Below, piece by piece: positions 50,856-59,783 of a DNA stretch of 64,000 nt. The number at the start of each line of letters is the position of its first letter. The first letter of the stretch is position 1. Under the pieces are notes generated by a model. That model did not search any database. It saw only the letters and a list, made by a program, of their open reading frames with translations, and was not told where the DNA came from. The stretch comes from Hasllibacter sp. MH4015 (GTDB lineage Bacteria; Pseudomonadota; Alphaproteobacteria; Rhodobacterales; Rhodobacteraceae): assembly GCF_020177575.1 (NCBI RefSeq), contig NZ_JAHTBK010000001.1, positions 3,488,001 through 3,552,000 of the forward strand, given 5' to 3'. The position numbers were made by a program, and so were the translations under genes.

Positions 50856-51635
50856 TCAGGCGCGGCGTCGATCCACAAGGGACCCGTGCACCGATGGCGC
50901 CCCGGCCAGGATGCCCGGGACCTGCGGATGCGGGTTGTTGAGGCGAAGTGGCGCGCCTTGCCCGTCCGTCACAACACCGCCCGCCTCCGAAATGACCAGC
51001 GCGCCCGCCGCGATGTCCCATTCCCAGGTCGGGCGGAGGGTCATCATGGCGTCGAAGCGCCCTTCCCCCACCAATGACATGCGGTAGGCCAGAGACGGGC
51101 GGTAGGATTTCCTGAATTCCGGCACGCCGCGGGGCCAATGCTCCGCCTTCATATTGGCCTTGGTCGTCAGGATCGTCGCATCACCAAGCGCGGCGGGGTT
51201 CGTGACGCGAACCGACTCTCCGTTCAAATGCGCCCCTTGGCCGAGGGCCGCCGTATAGAGCTTGTCGCGCATCGGCAGGAACACCGCCGCGGCCACGGGC
51301 ACGCCATGGCGCACGACGGAAAGGGAATGTGCAAAGCTGCGCCCGCCTTCGATAAAGGCGCGGGTGCCGTCGATCGGATCGCAAATGAAGACATGCTCGG
51401 CCGACAACCTGTCCGGCCCGTCGGCGGTCTCCTCGCTCAACCAGCCGTAATGGGGTCGTGCGCCCAGGAGCGTTTCGTTCAGCATCCGGTCGATGGCCAG
51501 ATCAGCCTCCGTTACCGGGCCTTCGTCGCCCTTGTCGAAGACATCGGGATTCTGGCCGAAGAATTGCCTTGCGATATCGCCCGCGCGCAGGGCCACATGG
51601 GTCAGCAGGTCAAGGTCGTCATCAGGCCCCGGCAA
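50856..51635 (-). CDS. cysQ: 3'(2'),5'-bisphosphate nucleotidase / inositol-monophosphatase family
   Basis: A 259-residue Li+-sensitive phosphatase-fold protein. Metal ligands are Glu-Glu in GWLSEETAD, the DPIDGTRAF motif, and the C-terminal WEWDIAAGALVISEAGG. Proteins in this setting hydrolyse PAP to AMP or act on inositol phosphates; CysQ is the more likely role. The only in-frame start near the beginning is a TTG at 51635, which overlaps the pmbA stop by 14 bases. Confidence 0.85.
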   Translation of the reverse strand: MPGPDDDLDLLTHVALRAGDIARQFFGQNPDVFDKGDEGPVTEADLAIDRMLNETLLGARPHYGWLSEETADGPDRLSAEHVFICDPIDGTRAFIEGGRSFAHSLSVVRHGVPVAAAVFLPMRDKLYTAALGQGAHLNGESVRVTNPAALGDATILTTKANMKAEHWPRGVPEFRKSYRPSLAYRMSLVGEGRFDAMMTLRPTWEWDIAAGALVISEAGGVVTDGQGAPLRLNNPHPQVPGILAGAPSVHGSLVDRRRA

Positions 51636-52971
51636 TCGTCATCCCTTCGACAAGCAAGGATGGAACGACCCGGCTCAGATGCGGGCGGGCATCGTTGGCC
51701 GGTACGATCGAAAGCAACATGTCCCGCAGGTTGCCCGCGACGGTGCATTCGTTGACGGGATAGGCGATCTCTCCATTCTCCACCCAGAAGCCAGAGGCGC
51801 CCCGCGAATAATCGCCCGTGGTGGCGTTGATCGAAGACCCGATCATGGAGGTAATCAGAAGGCCGGTTCCCATCTGCGCGATGAGCGCGTCCCGGTCCAG
51901 ATCACCCGCCGTCAGACGCGCATTCCCCACGGAGGGGGAGGGCGGGCTGCCGGTGCCGCGCGCCGCCGACGCGGTGGACGTCAGGCCCAATTGCCGTGCG
52001 GTCGACAGATCCAGCGTCCAGCCGGTCAGGACGCCGTCCCGCACGATGGCGCGGTCGGCGGTTGGCAGGCCTTCCGCGTCGAAGGGGCGGCTGGCGGATG
52101 TGCGGGGGCGGTGCGGCTCCTCGATCAGGGACAGGTGGGTCGGCAGGACGGCCTCTCCCAACAGATCACGCGCCCAGGACGAGCCCCGCGCAATCGACGT
52201 CCCGTTCGTTGCCGCCAGTAGATGCCCGATCAGCGTGGAGGAAATGCGCTCATCGTAAATTACCGGGAATGCCCCGGTCGGCGGTTTTTTCGCGCCCGCC
52301 CGCGCCACAGTCCGTTCGGCGGCGATCCGCCCGATCTCGGACGGTGACATCAGATCGCTGAGGTGATTGCGCCCGTCGCCGAAATAATCCCGCTCCATCC
52401 CTGTGCCTTCGCCGGTGATCGCCACGCAATGCACGCCGTAATCGGACCGCGCGTACCCGCCCGCGAAGCCGTTTGTGGCCGCCAGATGGATACGCCGACG
52501 CGAAAAGCCCGCCCCGGCATTCGACACCTGGCTGATGCCCGCCACGCCCATGGCGGCGGCCTCCGCCTCCAGCGCCATACGCTCCAACGCCGCCGGGTCA
52601 GGGTCCTGGCCGGGGTCGTTCATATCGAGCGCCGCGCCATCGCGTACATCGCTCAACTGGTCCGGCTCGGCCAGTCCGGCGTTGGGATCTTCGGGGGGCA
52701 GCCGTGCCATGGCGACGGCGCGTTCGGCCATCTCGTCGATCGTCGCGCGCTCCGTGTCGGACGCGGAGACGCAGGCTTGCCGCTGTCCCACCAGAACGCG
52801 CAGGCCCAGTTCGATGCCCTCCGACCGCTCCGCCTGTTCCAAAGCACCGTTGAGCACACCGATGGACATCGACGTTCCATCGACCACGAGCGCATCGGCG
52901 GCGTCGGCACCCGCGGCGCGCGCGGCGTCCAGAAGGGCTTCGGCAAAGGGCGAAAGGGCGGTGTCTGTCAT
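51622..52971 (-). CDS. pmbA: TldD/PmbA family metalloprotease-like protein PmbA
   Basis: A 449-residue protein of the TldD/PmbA family. The C-terminal part has YDERISSTLIGHLLAATNGTSI, SASRPFDAEGLPT and SVGNARLTAGDLDRDALIAQMGTGLLIT (in part), typical of PmbA. It works with TldD to proteolyse leader or small peptides (such as microcin or CcdA). It is the first gene of the run pmbA-cysQ, with DUF4170-waaA-lpxK beyond the small-peptide insertion. Confidence 0.92.
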   Translation of the reverse strand: MTDTALSPFAEALLDAARAAGADAADALVVDGTSMSIGVLNGALEQAERSEGIELGLRVLVGQRQACVSASDTERATIDEMAERAVAMARLPPEDPNAGLAEPDQLSDVRDGAALDMNDPGQDPDPAALERMALEAEAAAMGVAGISQVSNAGAGFSRRRIHLAATNGFAGGYARSDYGVHCVAITGEGTGMERDYFGDGRNHLSDLMSPSEIGRIAAERTVARAGAKKPPTGAFPVIYDERISSTLIGHLLAATNGTSIARGSSWARDLLGEAVLPTHLSLIEEPHRPRTSASRPFDAEGLPTADRAIVRDGVLTGWTLDLSTARQLGLTSTASAARGTGSPPSPSVGNARLTAGDLDRDALIAQMGTGLLITSMIGSSINATTGDYSRGASGFWVENGEIAYPVNECTVAGNLRDMLLSIVPANDARPHLSRVVPSLLVEGMTIAGA

Positions 52972-53086
52972 ATTCTGTCCTTGGACGCTGGGCTGGGGAT
53001 GGAGGTAGGGCCATGGACAGGGCGGTGCAAGCGAAACGGCCCGCGCGGAGGGATCGCGCGGGCCGACAGTTTGCGAAGATCACGGT

Positions 53087-54574
53087 TTACTGGATCGGAA
53101 TGCCGTTGGCGGTGATCGACCCGTCCGCGCCGAATTCCACCGTCGTCTCCAGCGTATCGGGGGCCGCGCCGGGGCGGGCGAAGACATTGGCCATCCCGCG
53201 CACGAAGGCGCCCTGTTCGTTGGGCACCAATCCACCGGCGATCAGCGCATCCAGAAGCGCGTTGCCGCCCGACAATTGCAGCTCCGCCGCGCCTTGGGGC
53301 ACCGGCATGATCTGTCCGGGCGCGAAGGTCAGGTCGGCCGTTCCGGTCAGGGATGCCCCCCCGGCGGAGACGTTCAACTCGTTGACGGTCAGCGCGCGCA
53401 ATTCACCCGGGGGGGCGTCCATTTCGTCCGGCTCAAGGGTCAGGAGATCGACCATGACCTGGACCTGCGCGGTGGCGTCCAGAATGACGGAGATCGGATC
53501 ACGCGGGATCGCCTGGGCCGGGTCAAACATGGCCCACATCGGCTCCGCCATGGTGACACCTTCATAGGCAAGCCGTGCGCTGACATCTTGCGGCGCGTCG
53601 CCCGCGGCAAGGGGCACGGCAAGTTGGAACTGGCTTGCCGCGACAGAGATGTTGATCGGCACCGGCAATTCGCTGCCGCCGATCCGGGTGTTCATGCCGC
53701 GCGCCGCGATGTCATAGCTCACCGCCTCGTTCGACAGGCCGAACCCGATAGAGCCGCCTTGATTGGTCGAGGCCAGCTCGAACATCTCGCCGGGTTCCTC
53801 GAACTGCATCTCGAAGCCGAAGGACTCGTAGGCCGTGGTGCCGGAGATTTCGAGGCCCGGGGGCACCTCCCCCGCAAACTGGTTCATCGTCGCCAGCGAC
53901 AAGAGCGTGCCTTCCGACGTGCCGCTCAACCCGGTTGAGACCAGGCCCACCTTCAGGTGTCCCTCCTGATCGCGGACGTCGACGAAAAGCGACGCGGTGT
54001 CGAGCCGCCCGTCAGAGGAGAAGCGCATGGATTCGGGATCGTCGCCGGTCAGCGTATAGGTCGAGTTCAGGCCGGTGAGCCGCCCGTCGATATCGAACAT
54101 GGGGGGCTCCTCTCCGCCGCCCCAGACGCGCCCTTCGGAAATCGTCAGGACATCGGCGACATAGAGATATTCCCGGGCCGACGCTTCGCCCGAAACCGTG
54201 ACCGACAGGTTCTCGTGCCCGATCAGAACCTCGATATTGCCCGGCGGGTCGCCTTCATCGACCTCGAAGGTGAAGACCATCGAATAGGGTTCGGAGAACG
54301 TGATGCTTACCGTGCCGTCGGCATTTTCCGTCAGCACGACCTCGTCCATCGCCGCACGGATCGACACCTCTTCTTGCTCCATCACGGAGGTGAAGGATGA
54401 CAGCATCAGGCCGCTCTCGGTCTCGGTCACGGTGGCGTTGATCGTTTGGCCGGACAGGGCGCCCTGTGCCTGCCATTCCGCCCAGACCTCGGCGGCGAGC
54501 GTGTCCGACAGCGCCGGACCGGCCCAGGCGGCGACAAGGGCAAGTGTGGAAAGACCATGAGAAAAGCGATGCAT
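53087..54574 (-). CDS. DUF2125 periplasmic protein
   Basis: A 495-residue protein with a signal peptide (MHRFSHGLSTLALVAAWAGPALS) and a long, beta-rich, acidic mature part full of repeated amphipathic strands (for example YSMVFTFEVDEGDPPGNIEV, LTGTADLTFAPGQIMPVPQG). This matches DUF2125, a family frequent in Rhodobacterales; its function is unknown. The ATG at 54574 begins the signal peptide; earlier in-frame sequence has no protein character. Confidence 0.82.
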   Translation of the reverse strand: MHRFSHGLSTLALVAAWAGPALSDTLAAEVWAEWQAQGALSGQTINATVTETESGLMLSSFTSVMEQEEVSIRAAMDEVVLTENADGTVSITFSEPYSMVFTFEVDEGDPPGNIEVLIGHENLSVTVSGEASAREYLYVADVLTISEGRVWGGGEEPPMFDIDGRLTGLNSTYTLTGDDPESMRFSSDGRLDTASLFVDVRDQEGHLKVGLVSTGLSGTSEGTLLSLATMNQFAGEVPPGLEISGTTAYESFGFEMQFEEPGEMFELASTNQGGSIGFGLSNEAVSYDIAARGMNTRIGGSELPVPINISVAASQFQLAVPLAAGDAPQDVSARLAYEGVTMAEPMWAMFDPAQAIPRDPISVILDATAQVQVMVDLLTLEPDEMDAPPGELRALTVNELNVSAGGASLTGTADLTFAPGQIMPVPQGAAELQLSGGNALLDALIAGGLVPNEQGAFVRGMANVFARPGAAPDTLETTVEFGADGSITANGIPIQ

Positions 54575-54720
54575 AGGACTATATGCTCCATCAATTTGTG
54601 AAGTATCGGGGACGATGTTCAAGGGGCGCGTGGCGTCCGTCAAGGGTGGATCCCCGTAGGGGGGTGGCCCCTTGCGCCGTCGGGCGTTACGCCTAGGGCA
54701 ACATATGGGGGACGTGAGCC

Positions 54721-55473
54721 ATGACACATGACGTGAACGGAAAAGTCGTTGCCATCACCGGGGCCAGCCGGGGCATCGGGGCGGCGGCGGCGCGCGAGTT
54801 CGCCGCTTTGGGGGCCAAGGTTGTACTCATGGCCCGCAGCCGCGATGCGATCGCCGATCTGGCCGGTGAGATTGGCGATACCGCGTTGGCCGTACCCTGC
54901 GATGTCGCCAGGTTCTGGGAGGTTAAAGCCGCGTTCAATGCCGCCGTGGATACGTTCGGATCGCTGGATGTCGTGATCAACAATGCGGGCGTCATCGAAC
55001 CCGTCGCCCGGATCGAAGACGCCGATCCAGACGCCTGGGGACAGGCGATCGACATCAATCTCAAGGGCACATTCAACGGCATCCATGCCGCCTTGCCCCA
55101 CATGCGCACGGGCGGGGGCACGATCATCGGCATCTCGTCGGGCGCCGCGACGAGCGCGCTGGAGGGATGGTCCCACTACTGCTCCTCCAAGGCGGCGGCG
55201 CTGATGCTGACCCGGTGCCTCCACAAGGAGATGGGGGCGCAAGGCATTCGCGCGCTTGGCCTGTCGCCGGGAACCGTGGCCACCCAGATGCAGCGGGAGA
55301 TCAAGGCCTCCGGCGTGAACCCGGTGGCGCAGCTGGATTGGGAGGATCACATCCCCCCGGAATGGCCCGCCAAGGCGCTCGCGTGGATGTGCACGCCGGC
55401 AGCCGACGCTTACTTGGGCGGCGATATCTCGCTCCGGGATGAGGCGATCCGGGGCGCGGTCGGGCTGGCATGA
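54721..55473 (+). CDS. Short-chain dehydrogenase/reductase (SDR)
   Basis: A 250-residue classical SDR. TGASRGIGAAAAREF is the NAD(P) motif, VINNAGVIEP the NNAG motif, IIGISSGAATSALEGWSHYCSSKAA carries the catalytic Ser and the YxxxK pair (Tyr in HYCSSK), and GLSPGTVATQM the PG motif. The substrate is unknown. Its stop overlaps the next gene's ATG (ATGA), so it probably acts in the same pathway as the enoyl-CoA hydratase-like protein. Confidence 0.92.
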   Translation: MTHDVNGKVVAITGASRGIGAAAAREFAALGAKVVLMARSRDAIADLAGEIGDTALAVPCDVARFWEVKAAFNAAVDTFGSLDVVINNAGVIEPVARIEDADPDAWGQAIDINLKGTFNGIHAALPHMRTGGGTIIGISSGAATSALEGWSHYCSSKAAALMLTRCLHKEMGAQGIRALGLSPGTVATQMQREIKASGVNPVAQLDWEDHIPPEWPAKALAWMCTPAADAYLGGDISLRDEAIRGAVGLA

Positions 55474-56087
55474 ACGCGCCTGTCGACGTTGCGCGCGATG
55501 ACGGGTTGCTGACCATCCGTCTGAACCGCCCGGACAAGGCCAATTCCCTGACCGCTGCGATGCTGGAAGACCTGGCGCGTGTTCTGGACGGTGCAGGCGA
55601 CGCGCGCGCCGTGATCCTGACGGGCGCGGGTGACAAGGTCTTCTCCGCCGGTGCCGATCTGGAGGAGGCGCGGACGGGCCTTGCCACCTCACCGCTCTGG
55701 GAACAGGTATCCGGCGCGCTGGCGGCTCTGCCCTGCCTGACCATCGCCGCGCTCAACGGAACGCTCGCAGGCGGCGCGTTCGGCATGGCGCTGGCCTGTG
55801 ACCTGCGGTTGTCGGTGCCATCCGCCAGTTTCTTCTACCCGGTGGCCAAGCTCGGGTTCCTGCCGCAACCCTCTGATCCGGGTCGGATGCGCGCCCTGAT
55901 CGGCCCCGCGCGTACCAAACTGATCCTGCTGGGTGGCGCGCGGCTGACCGCGGACGAGGCGCTTCAATTCGGCCTGATCGACCGCATTTGCGCCCGTGAT
56001 ACCCTTCTGGAGGACGCCCGCGCCCTGGCCGCGCCCGCCCTGGAGGGCGATTCCGAAAACCTGCAAGCGATCAAGCGCATGATCTGA
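55470..56087 (+). CDS. Enoyl-CoA hydratase/isomerase family protein
   Basis: A 205-residue crotonase-fold protein, shorter than the usual 250-260 residues. RLNRPDKANSLTAAML, VFSAGADLEEARTG (CoA-binding Ala-Gly-Ala-Asp) and ALNGTLAGGAFGMALACDLRLS are present, and GFLPQPSDPGRM replaces the usual catalytic glutamate region. The missing length is at the C-terminus. It could be a hydratase, isomerase or a non-hydratase family member. It is coupled to the SDR. Confidence 0.88.
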   Translation: MNAPVDVARDDGLLTIRLNRPDKANSLTAAMLEDLARVLDGAGDARAVILTGAGDKVFSAGADLEEARTGLATSPLWEQVSGALAALPCLTIAALNGTLAGGAFGMALACDLRLSVPSASFFYPVAKLGFLPQPSDPGRMRALIGPARTKLILLGGARLTADEALQFGLIDRICARDTLLEDARALAAPALEGDSENLQAIKRMI

Positions 56088-56097
56088 ACGCGCCCGC

Positions 56098-56145
56098 CCC
56101 TCTTTGCTTCGAAAATACCTCGGGGGTTTGGGGGCTGGCCCCCAA
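56098..56145 (+). repeat. Dispersed intergenic repeat / terminator-like element, copy 2
   Basis: The 26 bases at 56098-56123 match 822-847 with one mismatch and are again followed by a G-run and a GC-rich dyad (GGGGGC...GGCCCCC at about 56130-56143). Like copy 1, it lies between convergent genes, the enoyl-CoA hydratase-like gene and the HNH gene, in the same orientation relative to the window. Confidence 0.6.
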
Positions 56146-56146
56146 G

Positions 56147-56452
56147 TTACCGCCGCTTCCACCCGCGCCGCGCCCCGGGCGTTTTGGAATGGAAATCGTC
56201 CGGGCGCTTGGCCACCCAGGCCACGAATTTCGCCAACCTCGGATGGGCGCGCAACGCGTCTGGCGTGTTGTAGACCCGGGCCAGGTCCGCCTCCGATAAT
56301 GTGGCGTGGATCTCGCTATGGCAGATCTGGTGCAGCAAAACGACCGGCCCGCCCTTGCCACCGCGCAGTTTCGGGATCAGGTGATGCAGGCTCTGTTTTG
56401 CGCCCGGCGGGATCGGACGCTGGCAGAGGGGGCAGATTGGGGGCTCTTGCAT
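56147..56452 (-). CDS. HNH-type small nuclease-fold protein
   Basis: A 101-residue protein with a zinc ribbon and HNH fold: CPLCQRPIPPGAKQSLHHLIPKLRGGKG (in part) has the first Cys pair and the HH motif, and LHQICHSEIHATLS the second part with His and Cys. HNH proteins of this size are often nucleases or nuclease-like. Its ATG at 56452 is only a few bases from the start region of the divergent flavoprotein gene. Its substrate is unknown. Confidence 0.82.
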   Translation of the reverse strand: MQEPPICPLCQRPIPPGAKQSLHHLIPKLRGGKGGPVVLLHQICHSEIHATLSEADLARVYNTPDALRAHPRLAKFVAWVAKRPDDFHSKTPGARRGWKRR

Positions 56453-56471
56453 AGCCGTGAAGGATGGCGCT

Positions 56472-57653
56472 TTGAACACGACAGACAAGGTAGAGGTGTT
56501 GGACGCGCTGGTGATCGGCTCCGGCCCCGCCGGATTGATGGCCGCGGAAACGATTGCGCGGGCCGGGCGCGATGTCACGATCGCGGAGGCCAAGCCGTCT
56601 GCCGGGCGCAAGTTCCTGATGGCGGGCAAATCGGGCCTGAACCTGACGAAGGAGGAACCGACCGACCGGTTCATCCGCGCCTATGGCTCCGCCGCGCCGT
56701 GGCTTGGGCCGATGATCGACCAGATGGACCCGGTGGAGGTGATGGCGTTCGCTGAGGATCTGGAGCAGCCGATTTTCACCGGCAGCACCGGACGGGTGTT
56801 TCCCAAGGCGATGAAGGCCTCGCCCCTGTTGCGCGCCTGGCTGAACCGGATTGACGCGCAGATGCGCTTGCGCTGGCGTTGGACCGGGTTTGAGGGGGAG
56901 GCGTTTCGCTTCGACACGCCCGAAGGCCCCCGCCTGATCGCACCGGGCGTCACAATACTGGCGCTTGGCGGGGCAAGCTGGTCGCGGCTCGGATCGGACG
57001 GGGAATGGGCGCCGCATCTGGCTGCGCGCGGCGTGGAGCTTGCGCCGTTCCAGCCGTCCAACATGGGCTTTGTCGTGGATTGGTCGCCCCATATGGAGGC
57101 GCATTTCGGTGCGCCGCTCAAGAATATCGCGCTTTTGGCCGATGGTGTGCCGACCCGGGGGGAGGCGATCATCTCGAACCGCGGGCTGGAAGGCGGCGGG
57201 ATTTATGCCGTGTCCGCCGCGATACGGGACGGGGCAGCCCTCGCGCTGGACCTGATGCCGGACCGGGACGTTGGCGGCATTGCCAGGCGGCTCTCCAAAC
57301 GTCCGCGCAAGCAGACCCTGACCAAGGCGCTGACCAATCTGGGCCTCGACCCCTTGCGCCGCGCGCTGTTGCAGGAATTCGCGCGGCCCCTGCCGGAGGC
57401 CCCTCAAGAACTGGCCGCAACCATCAAGGCGCTTTCCGTCCCCCACAAGGGTCCCCGCCCGATGGATGAGGCGATCTCGACCGCCGGGGGCGTGACCCGG
57501 AAAGCGGTCAATGCGGGGCTGATGCTGAATTCCATCCCCGGTGTTTTCGTCGCCGGAGAGATGCTGGATTGGGAGGCGCCGACGGGCGGCTACCTGATCA
57601 CGGCATGTCTTGCGAGCGGCAAATGGGCGGGCACCCACGCCGCGCGATGGTAG
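56472..57653 (+). CDS. HI0933/YhiN-like FAD-dependent oxidoreductase (TIGR03862 type)
   Basis: A 393-residue flavoprotein. DALVIGSGPAGLMAAETIARAG is the FAD dinucleotide motif, AGRKFLMAGKSGLNLTKEEPTDRF (in part) the family GKSGLNLT motif, and LEGGGIYAVSAAIRDGAA and TAGGVTRKAVNAGLMLNSIPGVFVAGEMLDW (in part) close the FAD site. The reaction is not known. The TTG at 56472 has GAAGGA seven bases upstream; a GTG at 56457 is an alternative that would leave four bases between the two divergent start codons. Conserved sequence begins well after both. Confidence 0.85.
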   Translation: MNTTDKVEVLDALVIGSGPAGLMAAETIARAGRDVTIAEAKPSAGRKFLMAGKSGLNLTKEEPTDRFIRAYGSAAPWLGPMIDQMDPVEVMAFAEDLEQPIFTGSTGRVFPKAMKASPLLRAWLNRIDAQMRLRWRWTGFEGEAFRFDTPEGPRLIAPGVTILALGGASWSRLGSDGEWAPHLAARGVELAPFQPSNMGFVVDWSPHMEAHFGAPLKNIALLADGVPTRGEAIISNRGLEGGGIYAVSAAIRDGAALALDLMPDRDVGGIARRLSKRPRKQTLTKALTNLGLDPLRRALLQEFARPLPEAPQELAATIKALSVPHKGPRPMDEAISTAGGVTRKAVNAGLMLNSIPGVFVAGEMLDWEAPTGGYLITACLASGKWAGTHAARW

Positions 57654-57667
57654 GGCCGGTCCGCTGA

Positions 57668-58270
57668 CTACGATCCCTTCGCCACCGCCGCCTTGAAGGC
57701 GGGCCGCGCCTTCATCATCGCGTCGTGGTCCAGAAGCCGCGCATTCGTTACTTCGAATTTCGCGTTCCGGGCCCATCCGATGCAATGGGATAGCAGGATA
57801 TCGGCAAGCGTGATCTGCTCACCCAATACGAACGGCCCATCGGCATCCATCCGACCCGCCACGGTCTCCTGATTGACGGCGAATTCCCAGCGCAGGCTTT
57901 CCTTGACCGCGGGCACACGCTGGTCTTCCGGCAGGATGAAGGAATGGCGCGCGGCGGTCCAGAGTATGGCGTCGATCTCGTCCACCACCAATTGCGTGAA
58001 GGCATCCTGACGCGCGCGGTTGAGCGTTCCGGGGGCATGGGTCATGGCACCGTGTTTGTCGGCGAGGTAGGTCATGATCGCCACGGAATCCGGGATCGCG
58101 GTGCCGTCATCGACAAGGACCGGAACCTTTCCGGTGGGGTTCAGCGCGCGCACTTCGGGGCTGCGCGGTGCGGCGGCGATCAATTCGTAATCGAGCCCCA
58201 ATTCCTCCATTATCCAGATCACGCGCATCGCGCGGCTGCGGATGCCGCCGAACACCTTGTAATCGCTCAT
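57668..58270 (-). CDS. Glutathione S-transferase family protein
   Basis: A 200-residue cytosolic GST. The N-terminal thioredoxin fold runs from YKVFGGIRSRAMRVIWIMEE to NPTGKVPVLVDDGTAIPDSVAIMTYLADKH (in part), which has the conserved cis-Pro (KVPVL) and the Glu/Ser GSH-binding pair. A helical C-terminal domain follows (GPFVLGEQITLADILLSHCI). A Ser rather than Cys is likely at the active site. Its ATG at 58270 overlaps the holA stop by four bases, so it is the last gene of the leuS-lptE-holA run. Confidence 0.9.
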   Translation of the reverse strand: MSDYKVFGGIRSRAMRVIWIMEELGLDYELIAAAPRSPEVRALNPTGKVPVLVDDGTAIPDSVAIMTYLADKHGAMTHAPGTLNRARQDAFTQLVVDEIDAILWTAARHSFILPEDQRVPAVKESLRWEFAVNQETVAGRMDADGPFVLGEQITLADILLSHCIGWARNAKFEVTNARLLDHDAMMKARPAFKAAVAKGS

Positions 58271-59301
58271 CTGCGTCCCCCTCTGCCCGGCAGCATCGCC
58301 AACCGGATCAATGTGCGTTCCATGATCGCCATTTGCGGTGCCGATCCCCCTGATCGCAGGGTCAGGTCGGTTTCCACCAGCATCGAAAGCGCCGCTTCCA
58401 GCGCATCCCGCCCCCAGCGTCCCGCCTGCCGCGCCATCCGGTCCCGGCGCGGGCCGAAAACGGGCGGACGCATGGCCTGAAGTCCGGCTGCTGCGCCATT
58501 GGGGTGGCTGGCGGCCGCGTGCAGCGCGCGGAAATGGAGAAGCGCGGAGATGCATAAGGTCACGGGTGCCACGCCCTGCTGGCCAAGGCGCAACAGGATC
58601 GGTCCGATCGCACCCGTCTCCGCCTCTGCCGTGGCGTGCAGGATATCGTCCAGCTCCGCGTCGCGGGTCAGGGGGGCCACCGCCTCGATATCCGCGGCGC
58701 TGACCGGCGTCGCGTCGCCGCGTTTGTAGAGGCCGAGTTTCTCCACCATCTGCCGGAAATCCCCAGGGCCGATGGACCGCGCGAGGGCTTCCAGATCGCT
58801 GATCGCGTCGCGGTCCGGGGCGATGATGTCGGCTTCCTTCAGCATATCCTCGATCTCCGCGCGTCCCGGCGGGTCGTCATAGATTGCAGCGGCATAGGCG
58901 CGTTTGTTCCCCTCGAACACCTTGCGCAGGGCGGATTTCGCGGTCAGCCGCCCGGCGGTCGCGATGATCTGGGCATCGCCCTCCGCCCATTCCTCGAACG
59001 CGGTGGCGAAGGTCTTGGCCAAGCCGTCCGTGGCGCTGTCGACCAGCACGGCGCGGGGCCCAGGGAAGAATCCCACCGCCTTGACGGCATCCAGCAAGAG
59101 CGCGCCGTCCGAGCGTAGCTCGGCCCCGGTCAGCCGGGTCAGGCGCATCTCTTCCTCGGCATTATCGCCGAGAAGCGCTGCCATCAGGTCCTGCCGCTTC
59201 AAGGCCACACGCATTGCGTCGTCGCCGAAAATCAGGCACCCGGCGGCGGAGGTGTCGGGGCGTTTGAAATAGGCGTTCGCGTCCCGCGTCGAAAGCTTCA
59301 T
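58267..59301 (-). CDS. holA: DNA polymerase III subunit delta (HolA)
   Basis: A 344-residue clamp-loader subunit at the family length. The start [28 protein letters not shown] (in part) is the wrench-domain beginning, and WAEGDAQIIATAGRLTAKSALRKVFE, ISDLEALARSIGPGDFRQMVEKLGLYK (each in part) are typical. It opens the sliding clamp. It overlaps lptE by four bases upstream and the GST gene by four downstream. Confidence 0.92.
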   Translation of the reverse strand: MKLSTRDANAYFKRPDTSAAGCLIFGDDAMRVALKRQDLMAALLGDNAEEEMRLTRLTGAELRSDGALLLDAVKAVGFFPGPRAVLVDSATDGLAKTFATAFEEWAEGDAQIIATAGRLTAKSALRKVFEGNKRAYAAAIYDDPPGRAEIEDMLKEADIIAPDRDAISDLEALARSIGPGDFRQMVEKLGLYKRGDATPVSAADIEAVAPLTRDAELDDILHATAEAETGAIGPILLRLGQQGVAPVTLCISALLHFRALHAAASHPNGAAAGLQAMRPPVFGPRRDRMARQAGRWGRDALEAALSMLVETDLTLRSGGSAPQMAIMERTLIRLAMLPGRGGRR

Positions 59302-59783
59302 GTCCAGCCGGGGGCGCCCGCGATCAGGCGGCTGACGACTTGGTCGGCCAATGCGACGGCCAGGCGATCCTCCGCATCCCGCCGCGCCGATGCCGTGGCG
59401 ACGGGCGACGCGGTGGTGGCGTAAGCGGTGAAGGTGGAAACCTCACCCGTCTGGACCACGCGGCCCGTTCCGGCCTCGCGCACGGTGAAGGCCAGCGAGC
59501 CGATCACGTTGATCCGGTCGATATTCTCCGCACCGTCGATGGCCACGTTCCGCGTGCTGGTCGTCACGTCGTAGCTCAGCGAATAGGCCCCGCCGACACC
59601 AAGGCGGTCTTCCAGCCGCGCCACCATCTCGAATTCAAGGCGGGTGTCGGGCGCGGCCACGGTGATGCGGTTGCGGATCACATCGCCGGACCCGCCATTG
59701 CCGTAGACCGGCTGGAAGTTGCACGCCCCCAGGGGAAGCGCGCCAAGGCCAAGCAGAAGGTGGCGGCGGTTAAACGACGACAT
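59298..59783 (-). CDS. lptE: LPS-assembly lipoprotein LptE
   Basis: A 161-residue outer-membrane lipoprotein. The lipobox is LPLGAC, with the lipidated Cys at residue 21, after [31 protein letters not shown] is the typical start of mature LptE in this group. It forms the plug of LptD in LPS insertion. It overlaps the leuS stop by 14 bases and the holA start by four, an arrangement shared by many alphaproteobacteria. Confidence 0.9.
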   Translation of the reverse strand: MSSFNRRHLLLGLGALPLGACNFQPVYGNGGSGDVIRNRITVAAPDTRLEFEMVARLEDRLGVGGAYSLSYDVTTSTRNVAIDGAENIDRINVIGSLAFTVREAGTGRVVQTGEVSTFTAYATTASPVATASARRDAEDRLAVALADQVVSRLIAGAPGWT

